Part shown: positions 8,875-17,519 of the stretch, piece by piece
Layout: each line of letters opens with the position of its first letter
Position numbering within the stretch: position 1 is the first letter of the stretch
Assembly: GCA_947173495.1 (NCBI GenBank)
Contig: CAMWFQ010000020.1
Location: 1 to 64,000, forward strand
Direction of reading: 5' to 3'
Source of the DNA: an uncultured Lachnospiraceae bacterium
GTDB taxonomy: Bacteria; Bacillota; Clostridia; Lachnospirales; Lachnospiraceae
Length of the DNA stretch: 64,000 nt
Notes under the pieces: generated by a model
The model's database searches: none
Seen by the model: only the letters and a program-made list of their open reading frames with translations
What the model was told of the DNA's origin: nothing
Made by a program: the position numbers and the translations under genes

Positions 8875-9518
8875 AAAAGAGGATCGTCTGTTTTGGAGAT
8901 TCAAATACCTGGGGGTATGATGTGGAGACTGATGCCAGATTTCCGGAGGATGTGCGATGGACAGGCAGGCTTCAGAGGCTTCTGGGGGAGAATTATATCA
9001 TAATTGAAGAGGGACTGTGCGGCAGGACAACGGTGTTTGAGGACCCCATCCATGAGGGAATGAACGGGCTTGCCTATCTCTGTCCCTGTCTATTGTCTCA
9101 TGCGCCGGTCGATTACCTGATCATTATGCTGGGGTCAAATGACTGCAAGGAGATATTTTCCGCAACGCCGAAAAACATTGGAGACGGGATGAAGCGCCTG
9201 ATCAAAAAGGCGCAGCAGACGGAGTGCTGGAGGAATCGGGCAAAAATTCTGGTGATCGCGCCGGGAGCCATAGAGAAGGGATGTGAAATGTCGTCCTATG
9301 TAGGAGAGATGGGAAGAGGATGCAGTGAAAAGTCAGAAAAGCTGGCTGAGTATTATGCGGCGTGCGCTGAAGAACTGGGTTGTGACTTTCTGGATGCAGG
9401 ACACTATGTAAAAATGAATCAGATTGATTTTATGCACTGGGATGCGGAAAGCCACCGGCGGCTGGCCGGAAAGCTGGCGGAGTTTTTCAGAGAATCCGGG
9501 GAGGAAAGGGGAGTCTGA
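8871..9518 (+). CDS. SGNH/GDSL hydrolase (arylesterase/acetyl esterase-like)
   Basis: A 215-residue cytoplasmic esterase with block I CFGDSNTWG (nucleophile Ser in GDSN), the GSND block (MLGSNDCKE) and a C-terminal DAESH giving the Asp-x-x-His part of the triad. It starts with a TTG overlapping the preceding stop as TTGA, with GGAGG upstream. No signal peptide is visible. Beside a beta-mannosidase it probably removes acetyl groups from imported oligosaccharides, which is an inference from the family and its context. Confidence 0.85.
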   Translation: MKKRIVCFGDSNTWGYDVETDARFPEDVRWTGRLQRLLGENYIIIEEGLCGRTTVFEDPIHEGMNGLAYLCPCLLSHAPVDYLIIMLGSNDCKEIFSATPKNIGDGMKRLIKKAQQTECWRNRAKILVIAPGAIEKGCEMSSYVGEMGRGCSEKSEKLAEYYAACAEELGCDFLDAGHYVKMNQIDFMHWDAESHRRLAGKLAEFFRESGEERGV

Positions 9519-9519
9519 T

Positions 9520-11976
9520 ATGGAGATGAGAGTGATAGAGCTGAATGGAAGCTGGGATGGACAGGGAACGGATGAAGGGGGAAATTTGCTCCGGTTTACA
9601 GGAAGGGTTCCCGGGTGTGTGCATACCGACCTGATAGAGAGCGGAAAGCTTAAGGATATTTATGAGCGGGACAATGCAAAAGATACGCAGTGGATTGAAA
9701 AGCAGGACTTTTCTTATTCAAAAGTTTTTTATGTGGAGGATCTGACAGAAAATGCCTGGCTGGAGTTTGACGGGCTCGATACCTACTGCGAGATATTCTT
9801 AAACGGCAGAAAGCTGGGAGAGACAGAAAATATGCATCTCATCTATGAATTCCCGGTGGATGGGGTCATAAGAAAGGGAGAAAACAAGCTGGAATGCCGC
9901 TTCTGCTCACCCATAAAAAAGGTGGAGGGACTGCCGCTTTATTCCGGCTGCTTTACCACAGAGCGGCTCCATACGAGACGGATCCAGTGTACCTATGGCT
10001 GGGACTGGGTGGAGCGCTTTGTCACTATGGGGATTTACAGGGATGTCCGTCTGGTATTCCGTAAGGCAAACGAAATTGACAACGTGTATGTATATACGGA
10101 AAATATCAATTCCTTTTCGGCGCAGATTCATATTTCAGTACGGATCAGGGATTTTGAACAGAAAGAGGATTTTCTGGAAATGGAAATCCGATCGCCGGAG
10201 GGAAGAACTGTGTATTCCAGGAAGCGGAAGATAATTGAGCCCTGCCTGGAGGAAAGGGTAGATATCCGCCGGCCGCAGCTTTGGTATCCCAACGGATACG
10301 GCGCGCAGCCGCTGTATACGCTTCATCTGAAAACGCCGCACTCGGAGAGAGAGGTTTCCTTTGGGATCCGCCAGATCGCCGTATTGCAGATCGAGGATCA
10401 GGAGGGGAGCAGAGAGTGGGAACAGTGCCGGAAAATGCAGCAGATGGAGCATTTGAAGGAAAAGGATTTCAACGAGACAACGGCCGGATTCTGGGTGCTG
10501 GTCAATGGAATCAGAATCATGTGTAAGGGAGCAAACTGGGTGCCCTGCGAGCCGTTCCCCTCAGCGGAGACGCCGGATAAAATAAAGAAATTACTGGAGC
10601 TGGGAGCATTTGCAGGAGTGAATATGCTCCGGGTCTGGGGCGGAGGGATCTTTGAAAGAGATGAATTTTATGCTCAGTGCGACCGCCTGGGTATTTTGGT
10701 GACACAGGATTTCTTAATGGCCTGCGGGCAATATCCGGAGAAGGAGGAGTGGTTTATAGAAGCGTTGCAGAAGGAGGCGGAGCAGGGAGCGATCCGTCTG
10801 CGGAATCACGCCTGCCTTGCCTGGTGGAGCGGAGATAATGAGAACGCCACGGAAGGGTGCGATGACAGGACAGACTATCCGGGTTATCTGGCCGCGGCTT
10901 ATGGAATCCGTCCCGTTCTGGCAAAATGGGATCCGAACCGTCTCTTTTTCCAGTCCTCTCCCTATGGAGGAAATAAATACTGCTCTGCAACAAGAGGGAC
11001 CACGCATAATACTTATTTTCTGAGTTCACAGTTCCGCTATATGCGTGAGTCAGACTTCGAAGACTACAGGGATTATTTTTCACAATACCTGGCACGGTTC
11101 AATGCAGAACAGGTGACCATGGGACTTCCCTTTGTCTCTTCCCTGAAGAAATTCCTTACAGAGGAGGATATCTTTGGGGATGATACTTCCATGTCGGAAT
11201 TTCATACGAAATCAAATCCGGAATTGGGAGAGACGACGGTGTATCAATACTGCCATATGTTTGGAGAAAAGATCTTCGGAAGCTATCTGGATGGCGCGGA
11301 CAGAGTGAGAAAAAAGCAGATGATGCAGTGTGAATGGATCAGGCTCAGCCTGGAGCTTTTCAGAAGAAATAAGTGGTTTTCCTCAGGGATCATTTACTGG
11401 ATGTTCAATGACTGCTGGCCGGCAGCGAACGGTTGGTCTCTTCTGGACTATTACGCGGATCCCAAGCCTTCTTATTATATGTTTAAAAAGCGGGCGAAGC
11501 CGGTAATCGTATCTCTTGAGAAAACAGATGAGTGCTATGATGTTTATGTGTGTAATGACAGCCTGGAAGCATATGCAGGAAGCGGAGAGATCTATGTGTA
11601 TGACTTTGCCGGGGATGTGGTTTTGAAAAAACAGCCCTTTTCCTTTTTTGCGGAGTCCAACAGCTCTGTGCTTGCCGGCAGCTTTGAAACAGAGGCCTTC
11701 GATCCTCTTTTAACGGAGCATTCCATTCTGCTGTGTGAGATAGAGGGCGATTTTGGACAGGATGATACCTTCCTGATCCAAAAGCGCTACAGGGACATGG
11801 ACTTTCACTATGAGGATGCCCGTGTGCTCTCAAAGGACGAAGAAAGCATTACCGTTACCGTGGATGCGTTTCAGCCGTATGTGATGCTGGACGTGCCGTA
11901 TCTCCTGGAGGAGAACTGCTTTATGATGAAAAAGGGAGAGATAAAAACCATCAGAATTCATCCCTCCCCCTCATAA
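9520..11976 (+). CDS. GH2 beta-mannosidase-like glycoside hydrolase
   Basis: An 818-residue cytoplasmic enzyme. The N-terminal jelly-roll (LNGSWDGQ, then GRVPGCVHTDLIESG) is typical of GH2 beta-mannosidases. The TIM barrel shows the acid/base Glu441 in WWSGDNEN and the nucleophile Glu560 in SMSEFH. The start at 9520 follows GGAAAGGGGAG and lies one base after the esterase stop. Beta-mannosidases release mannose from the non-reducing end of beta-mannosides. It is last in the operon and its end overlaps by 19 bp the end of the convergent ABC gene, with no terminator visible between them. Confidence 0.88.
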   Translation: MEMRVIELNGSWDGQGTDEGGNLLRFTGRVPGCVHTDLIESGKLKDIYERDNAKDTQWIEKQDFSYSKVFYVEDLTENAWLEFDGLDTYCEIFLNGRKLGETENMHLIYEFPVDGVIRKGENKLECRFCSPIKKVEGLPLYSGCFTTERLHTRRIQCTYGWDWVERFVTMGIYRDVRLVFRKANEIDNVYVYTENINSFSAQIHISVRIRDFEQKEDFLEMEIRSPEGRTVYSRKRKIIEPCLEERVDIRRPQLWYPNGYGAQPLYTLHLKTPHSEREVSFGIRQIAVLQIEDQEGSREWEQCRKMQQMEHLKEKDFNETTAGFWVLVNGIRIMCKGANWVPCEPFPSAETPDKIKKLLELGAFAGVNMLRVWGGGIFERDEFYAQCDRLGILVTQDFLMACGQYPEKEEWFIEALQKEAEQGAIRLRNHACLAWWSGDNENATEGCDDRTDYPGYLAAAYGIRPVLAKWDPNRLFFQSSPYGGNKYCSATRGTTHNTYFLSSQFRYMRESDFEDYRDYFSQYLARFNAEQVTMGLPFVSSLKKFLTEEDIFGDDTSMSEFHTKSNPELGETTVYQYCHMFGEKIFGSYLDGADRVRKKQMMQCEWIRLSLELFRRNKWFSSGIIYWMFNDCWPAANGWSLLDYYADPKPSYYMFKKRAKPVIVSLEKTDECYDVYVCNDSLEAYAGSGEIYVYDFAGDVVLKKQPFSFFAESNSSVLAGSFETEAFDPLLTEHSILLCEIEGDFGQDDTFLIQKRYRDMDFHYEDARVLSKDEESITVTVDAFQPYVMLDVPYLLEENCFMMKKGEIKTIRIHPSPS

Positions 11977-13784
11977 TACTGTGCCTGGGCATTCCACAGC
12001 TCCCGGTACAGACCCTCCTGCGCCTTGAGCTCCTCGTGGCTTCCGCGCTGAACCACCCGGCCCCTGTCAAAAACCAGGATATCTTCGCAGAACCGGCAGG
12101 AGGCCAGCCGGTGGGAAATATAGAGGGCGGTCTTGTTTCCCACCATTTTGTCAAACCCTGCGTATACCTCACATTCTGCAAGAGGGTCCAGTGCGGCGGT
12201 GGGTTCGTCCATGATAACAAAGGGGGCGTTCTTATAAATTGCCCGGGCAATGGCCATTTTTTGTTTTTCGCCGCCGGAAAAGGTTATGCCATCCGAATGG
12301 TACTCTTTTCCTACATAAGTATCCAGGCCCTGGGGGAGCCCTGCAAGGCGTTCTCCAAGGCCCGCTTTCGTAAGGGAATCTCTCACAAGAGGTTCCTCTG
12401 TTTTATCAGAGGACGCGATATTCTCACCGAGAGAAAAGGCAAAAATGCTGAAATCCTGGAAAACCACAGCAAACAGGCGGCTGTATTCTGCGGGATCGTA
12501 TTTGCGGATGTCGATGCCGTTGACCTTGATCACGCCTTCCGTCACATCATAGAGACGGCACAGCAGCTTGATAAAGGTGCTCTTTCCGGAGCCGTTCTTT
12601 CCTACAATGGCCATTTTTTCCCCGATTTCAAAGGAGAGGGTCAGATCATTGATGACGTTTTCTGCGCTGCCCGGATAGCGGAAGGATACGTGCTCAAAGG
12701 AAACCTGAAAACGATTGTCCCTGCGCTTCTCCACAGGGATAGTGCCTGTGTATTTGCGCTTCTCAAGTCCCATAAAATCCGCATAATCCTTTGCAAACAT
12801 GGCCATCTGTTTCATGTGCCCGATACTGACGCTGAAATGATTCAGCGCGTCCATGAGCTGTACCATGGCGGCCGCGTAGACTACCACATTCCCGATGGAA
12901 ATCAGTCCCATAAAGGCCCGCAGAGAGACAAAGAGATAGATCAGGAAGCAGGAAAGCTGGGAGGAGGCGATATTCACAGCCTTTCTTTTTATAAAAAGCC
13001 TGCTCTCGGAGGACTGATTTTCGCGCAGAGTCCGGCATATTTTCCCGATCTCCTCATCAAGGGCATTCTGCTGAGAGTTGATCTTAAGATCCTTCTGCGA
13101 ATCAGCGCCCGAAAGCAGATCAGCGAAATATTTTTTTCTGGTATAAAGGCCATCCGATGCATTGAAAATTTTATTTACTTTTCGGATATAACGGATGCTT
13201 GCCTGATAGTTGCCCCAGAATACGGCGCCCAGCATCAGACACAGCCCCAGCATGAGCCAGAGGATATTGCGGGCACGAAGGCCCTCCCCGGTTCCGAACA
13301 ATGTCGGCACAAAAATACACAGGGTCAGGATAAAAGACACTATGGATTTACAAATATCGTGCAGGTGCCAGAGAAACCATCCCCGGATACCGAAAAAGGA
13401 TTTGGAGAAGGCACTGCTTCGCAGATCCTGTACATGATCATCCTCCAGATACTCGTAATCCATGGAAAGGCTTTTGCGGTTCATTTCCCTGGCCTCCAGA
13501 TCTTTGGTGTAATCCAGCTTCTGGGAGAAGCTTTCCAGGAACCGTTCCATGAGAAGCCGGCAGAAAAAGGTGCCAAGAAGGATAACCAGCGCACAGCCAA
13601 GCAGCTTTTTGCCATCTGCGCCGTTGTAGACCTCATCCAGAAGCACGCCCATTCCCACAATACTGATGTAGGGCAGAAGCCCCTCTGTCAGCGACAGGAG
13701 AGCCATGGTGGCAAAGCGGCCTTTTTCCCGTTTCAGAATATCTCTTAATAAAAAGCGGATATATCCCCATTCCTGTTTACTCAT
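11958..13784 (-). CDS. ABC exporter half-transporter (membrane domain plus ATPase)
   Basis: A 608-residue protein with an N-terminal six-helix transmembrane domain (about residues 15-310) and a C-terminal ATPase. Walker A is GKNGSGKST, the signature SGGEKQKMA and Walker B FVIMDEPTAALD, all intact. It is the last of four genes on the minus strand (LytTR regulator, GHKL kinase, two exporter halves). The pair probably forms a heterodimer exporting a peptide or a toxic compound. A precursor peptide gene was looked for in the gaps and not found. Confidence 0.9.
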   Translation of the reverse strand: MSKQEWGYIRFLLRDILKREKGRFATMALLSLTEGLLPYISIVGMGVLLDEVYNGADGKKLLGCALVILLGTFFCRLLMERFLESFSQKLDYTKDLEAREMNRKSLSMDYEYLEDDHVQDLRSSAFSKSFFGIRGWFLWHLHDICKSIVSFILTLCIFVPTLFGTGEGLRARNILWLMLGLCLMLGAVFWGNYQASIRYIRKVNKIFNASDGLYTRKKYFADLLSGADSQKDLKINSQQNALDEEIGKICRTLRENQSSESRLFIKRKAVNIASSQLSCFLIYLFVSLRAFMGLISIGNVVVYAAAMVQLMDALNHFSVSIGHMKQMAMFAKDYADFMGLEKRKYTGTIPVEKRRDNRFQVSFEHVSFRYPGSAENVINDLTLSFEIGEKMAIVGKNGSGKSTFIKLLCRLYDVTEGVIKVNGIDIRKYDPAEYSRLFAVVFQDFSIFAFSLGENIASSDKTEEPLVRDSLTKAGLGERLAGLPQGLDTYVGKEYHSDGITFSGGEKQKMAIARAIYKNAPFVIMDEPTAALDPLAECEVYAGFDKMVGNKTALYISHRLASCRFCEDILVFDRGRVVQRGSHEELKAQEGLYRELWNAQAQYYEGEG

Positions 13785-13851
13785 AAATTTTCCTCATTTC
13801 TGCGCTGTTTGTGTGTGTTTATCCCGGTACAGGTCTCATGAAGCATGGGTT

Positions 13852-15660
13852 CTATTGTTCCATGAGAGCGCTTTTCCTCCGGCGCGCTTCCTGTTCTTTA
13901 TAATATTTGCTCTGCACCTCAAACAGCCGGGCATAGCGGTCGCCCCGGGCGATGAGCTCTTCGTGGGTTCCCTCCTCCATGATGGCGCCGTCTTCCATTA
14001 ACAGGATGCGGTCACAGAACCGGGTGCTGGAGAGCCGGTGGGAAATGTAGAGGCAGGTTCGGCCCTTTGCCGCCTCATCAAATTTCAGGTACATTTCATT
14101 TTCCGCGATGGGATCCAGGGCGGCAGCAGGCTCGTCCAGTATCATCAGAGGGGCGTCCTTATAGAGGGTTTTGGCAAAAAGCAGCTTTTGTTTCTCTCCG
14201 CCGGAGAAGTCTGTGAGAAGCGTTTCGCCTTTGCGGGGAAGGGAGTGGTATTTTTCATGGAACCCGGAGAGAAGGAGCGCCTTTTCCAGCCTGTTATAGT
14301 CTATGTGCTCCGGGCTCTTCCCGGTCAGATTGAAGTCCAGTGTCATGGGCAGCAGTGCTGAATCCTGGAACAGCACGGCGATCAGAGTGTAATATTCCTC
14401 TCTGCCGAAGTCGGAGACGGGAATGCCGTTTAACAGGATCTCCCCTTCGGTGGGACGGTAAAAGCCGCACAGAAGTTTAACCAGAGTGGTCTTGCCTGCG
14501 CCGTTTAAGCCGATCAGGGCAAGCTTTTCTCCCGGAGAGATGGTCAGATGAAGGTGGGATAAAACGGCCTTGGCAGCTCCCGGATAGGAATAGCTTACAT
14601 TTTTCAGCTCTACCTGCACGCCCTGCTCTTTCAGTTTCTCCATCCGTTCCTTTCCGATACCCTTTTCCGACCAGCCGGGGCTTTCCGGCAGGGCAAGAAA
14701 CTGCCTGATATAGGTCACGGATACGCACACCGGATTCAGCACGAGAAGCTCGTTCATCAGCAGGGAGGAATAATTGAAAAGGCTTCCTGCAAGGCCGATA
14801 TAGAGGACAAAGGCGGAGGCAGTCATCTCTCCTTTTATCAGCAGACTGATCAGATAAAAATAAGTAAATCCGTTTGTCAGAAGCGTGAGAGCGGCGTCTC
14901 CTGCTGACCTCAGAAAATAGCCGTTGTGGATCTGTCTGAAAATAGAATCCATATCGCTTAGTGCCCGGTCATATTTTTTCAGAAACCAGCCGGTCATCTG
15001 GTACATCCGAATATCTTTTCCCGCCTGCTTATCCATGGCCTGTCTGTTAATATAGGAGGTCTTTCTGGAATAGGTTCCCACCTTTTCATGAAGTCTCTGG
15101 TGCTTTTTGCGTAGCAGCGCCATAAACAGGCCGGCAAACAGGGCATTGACCACAGTAAGAATCAGGATCAGGAAGCTCTTTTGGGCGATCAGAGATCCGT
15201 ACCAGAGAATACCCGCCATACCGGACAGGATTTTGGGAACAGCGCACAGAGCGTTCCGGAATCCGAATTCATTTCGCAGGACATTCCAGGTATTTCCGAT
15301 CAGCCCGCTGACGGAAGGGTCCTCCAGCATTCCGTAATTCAGATTCATGATCTTACGGTAACAGTTTTTTTCATAGTACATGACCAGGGTAGGGTAGTTA
15401 CGATAGAGGTACTCCTGCATTCCTCTGTCCGCGATATTCAAAAGACAGATGCAAAAGGACAGAATCAGAATATAGATCAGCAGCATCCGGAAATCCCAAT
15501 GACTCTCCAGACCCCGCACCAGCTCTGCCGGCAAAAGAACCCCCAGATAAGTGGCGGTTACATTGGGGAGGACGGGGAGAAACTGGTAATAAAACAACTT
15601 TGGGTCCCACGCTTTGGAAGCCTTTGTATTAAAAAGAATATTACTGAACCAATCAATCAT
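13852..15660 (-). CDS. ABC exporter half-transporter (membrane domain plus ATPase)
   Basis: A 602-residue partner of the downstream gene. Walker A is GLNGAGKTT, the signature SGGEKQKLL and Walker B LMILDEPAAALD, so both halves look ATPase-competent. The start at 15660 (MIDWFSN) has GGAGGA ten bases upstream; a start at 15678 (MEESCE) would place that site inside the gene. The gene begins about 57 bp downstream of a phased direct repeat that probably binds the LytTR regulator encoded upstream. Confidence 0.88.
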   Translation of the reverse strand: MIDWFSNILFNTKASKAWDPKLFYYQFLPVLPNVTATYLGVLLPAELVRGLESHWDFRMLLIYILILSFCICLLNIADRGMQEYLYRNYPTLVMYYEKNCYRKIMNLNYGMLEDPSVSGLIGNTWNVLRNEFGFRNALCAVPKILSGMAGILWYGSLIAQKSFLILILTVVNALFAGLFMALLRKKHQRLHEKVGTYSRKTSYINRQAMDKQAGKDIRMYQMTGWFLKKYDRALSDMDSIFRQIHNGYFLRSAGDAALTLLTNGFTYFYLISLLIKGEMTASAFVLYIGLAGSLFNYSSLLMNELLVLNPVCVSVTYIRQFLALPESPGWSEKGIGKERMEKLKEQGVQVELKNVSYSYPGAAKAVLSHLHLTISPGEKLALIGLNGAGKTTLVKLLCGFYRPTEGEILLNGIPVSDFGREEYYTLIAVLFQDSALLPMTLDFNLTGKSPEHIDYNRLEKALLLSGFHEKYHSLPRKGETLLTDFSGGEKQKLLFAKTLYKDAPLMILDEPAAALDPIAENEMYLKFDEAAKGRTCLYISHRLSSTRFCDRILLMEDGAIMEEGTHEELIARGDRYARLFEVQSKYYKEQEARRRKSALMEQ

Positions 15661-15716
15661 TTCGCACGATTCCTCCATGTAACTATCCTATCATGATTTT
15701 TGACGGGCAAAAAAAT

Positions 15717-15748
15717 CGTGCACGAATAACCTTCCGGCGTGCACGAAT
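15717..15748 (-). promoter_or_regulatory. Candidate LytTR operator: phased direct repeat before the exporter genes
   Basis: On the minus strand ATTCGTGCACG occurs twice without mismatch, at 15738-15748 and 15717-15727, 21 bp apart, that is two helical turns. A possible promoter, TTGCCC-N17-GATAGT, follows immediately. LytTR regulators are known to bind direct repeats spaced about 21 bp upstream of -35 elements. The regulator is encoded in the same gene group. Confidence 0.6.
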
Positions 15749-15814
15749 GGCAGATGTATGGGGAAGAAACCGTAGCCGGAAAGCTGAAGGCCGGATAGAT
15801 GCCGGAAGCTTCCG

Positions 15815-16558
15815 TTACCCGGTTACGGCTTTGTCCCGGAGGGGAATAAGAGGAAGCATGACCTCGGTAGCAAATACGCCGTTTTCGGTCTGACGGTTCA
15901 GATAACCGTGATACTTGGATACAATATTGTCGATTCTCAACAGCCCGAATCCATGGTTTCCCTGCTTCCGGGAAAGGAAGTGCTCCCCGGCCCTGGCCGC
16001 TTTCCCCTTCATGGAATTGGTCACTGATATATAGAGCTGCTTTTTTATGATATCCACATAGATTCGGATAAAACGTTCTGATTCTTCCGGAATTTCCATG
16101 CAGGCTTCCATGGCATTGTCCAGCAGATTCCCGATCAGAATGGACAAATCGATCCCGGAAACAGCAATATCTTCAGGAACGATGGCGGTTGCATCCACGG
16201 CGATATGCCTCTCCTGGATCATGGACAGCTTACTGTTCAGGATGGCGTCTACCATCACATTTCCTGTTTTCAGGACCTGGTCCACCTCAGTCAGATCCTG
16301 TTCCAGTCGGTCAAGATAATCGGAGGCCTGAGCATACTGCGCAAGACTCATGTTGGCCTTTAAGACCTGGATGTGATTATGGTAGTCATGCCGCCAGCCC
16401 CGCATTTTGCGGTACATAATATTGATCTCATCATAATACCTGCTCACCAGATCGTTTTGAAAGCGTGAGATCCTGCGGTCCACAAGCTTTGGGACAAGCA
16501 GCCACCAAAGCAGAATATTTATGAAAATAATCAGAAAAAGGATGAAGGCTGTCAGCAT
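15815..16558 (-). CDS. GHKL sensor histidine kinase (AgrC/CitA-like, short)
   Basis: A 247-residue kinase with one N-terminal membrane segment (about residues 2-22) and almost no sensor domain. The phosphoacceptor region is WRHDYHNH with His57, and the N-box is IGNLLDNAMEA, followed by a GFGLLRI G-box. This matches kinases paired with LytTR regulators. It lies 15 bp after the regulator gene. With so little sensor domain it may sense through the membrane helix or through the ABC exporter, as in bacitracin-type modules; that is inference. Confidence 0.88.
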   Translation of the reverse strand: MLTAFILFLIIFINILLWWLLVPKLVDRRISRFQNDLVSRYYDEINIMYRKMRGWRHDYHNHIQVLKANMSLAQYAQASDYLDRLEQDLTEVDQVLKTGNVMVDAILNSKLSMIQERHIAVDATAIVPEDIAVSGIDLSILIGNLLDNAMEACMEIPEESERFIRIYVDIIKKQLYISVTNSMKGKAARAGEHFLSRKQGNHGFGLLRIDNIVSKYHGYLNRQTENGVFATEVMLPLIPLRDKAVTG

Positions 16559-16573
16559 AAACTTATCTCCCTT

Positions 16574-17284
16574 TCAGAGTCCGACTCCGTAATTTTTGAG
16601 AAACGCCTCATTGACCATTTGATAGGCACTGCGGCTGATGGGCAGAGTTTTTGAATCGTCCATGACAATCTCATTTCTGGTGATAGCAGAGATATGCCTT
16701 AAATTTACCAGATAAGAACGGTGACAGCGGACAAAGCCCTTCTGGCCTTCAAGGGTTTTGGAAAGCTCCGTTATGGAGTGACGCAGCAGATAACTTCCAT
16801 GGGAGGTACAGAGCAGGCTGTAGTGTCCCTGGGCTTCCGCAAACCAGATCTCGGAGGGCGTAAGCAGGAGAATTCTGTCTTCTGTATGGAAGGTCAGCTT
16901 TGCTTCCGGTTTTGTGTGCCTCTGCAGTTTATCAAGAACGATAAAGAGCTTTTCCTTTGAGAGAGGCTTCAGGAGATATTGAATGGCCGAGACCTCATAG
17001 CCCTGCGCCATATAGGTTTCGTAGCCGGTAATAAAGAGTATGGGGATATCCTCATTTTCTATACGGATTTTCTTTGCAAGTTCTATTCCACTTAAAGATC
17101 CCATCTCAATGTCCAGGATCAGAAGATCAAATCCCTTTTCATCCTCCCAGCGAAACAGCAGACCCTCTCCGCTGGAAAATTCGGTGATCTCTATCAGCTT
17201 ATCCTGTGCTTTGGCCCATTCCCGCAGGTATTTTATGATCAGCTTCCGCTGCACTTCTTCGTCGTCGCATACCGCAATATGCAT
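16574..17284 (-). CDS. LytTR-family response regulator
   Basis: A 236-residue protein: receiver domain with acidic pair CDDEE and phosphoacceptor Asp58 in LLILDIEMG, then a LytTR DNA-binding domain (about residues 135-232) with the signature GFVRCHRSYLVNL. It is first of the four minus-strand genes. A possible promoter on the minus strand is TTGACC (17372-17367) with TATCCA 17 bp downstream. It likely activates the exporter genes through the direct repeat at 15717-15748. Confidence 0.92.
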   Translation of the reverse strand: MHIAVCDDEEVQRKLIIKYLREWAKAQDKLIEITEFSSGEGLLFRWEDEKGFDLLILDIEMGSLSGIELAKKIRIENEDIPILFITGYETYMAQGYEVSAIQYLLKPLSKEKLFIVLDKLQRHTKPEAKLTFHTEDRILLLTPSEIWFAEAQGHYSLLCTSHGSYLLRHSITELSKTLEGQKGFVRCHRSYLVNLRHISAITRNEIVMDDSKTLPISRSAYQMVNEAFLKNYGVGL

Positions 17285-17519
17285 AGAAAAACTCCTTTCC
17301 GGCTCTTTGAAAATTGTCTGGAAGTGGTTTTGATACTATTTATTGGATACCATAACTGCCTGGTCCGGTCAAGGGGAATTTTCGGTTGTGAAATACGACA
17401 GTTATATTTGCAGGTGTTGGCAGCATGGAGGTTATCATGAGTGATAAATAATTTTGCCGTTCACTATAGAAAAGGAGACGGCGGAGGTAGTATAATAAAA
17501 AATACGGGAAGGAAAATAT

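Noticed and set aside
9424-9519. Longer N-terminus for the beta-mannosidase-like protein starting inside the esterase gene
   Set aside because: The extra residues are an out-of-frame reading of the esterase end; a ribosome site and the family N-terminus support the start at 9520.
12036-13748. A 570-codon open frame on the plus strand opposite the first ABC exporter gene
   Set aside because: The minus strand encodes an unmistakable ABC ATPase with Walker motifs; the plus frame has no family features and no ribosome site.
15679-17519. Small peptide gene for the LytTR/ABC exporter system
   Set aside because: The gaps at 13785-13851, 15679-15814 and 17285-17519 hold no short frame with both a ribosome site and a leader-like double-glycine motif.
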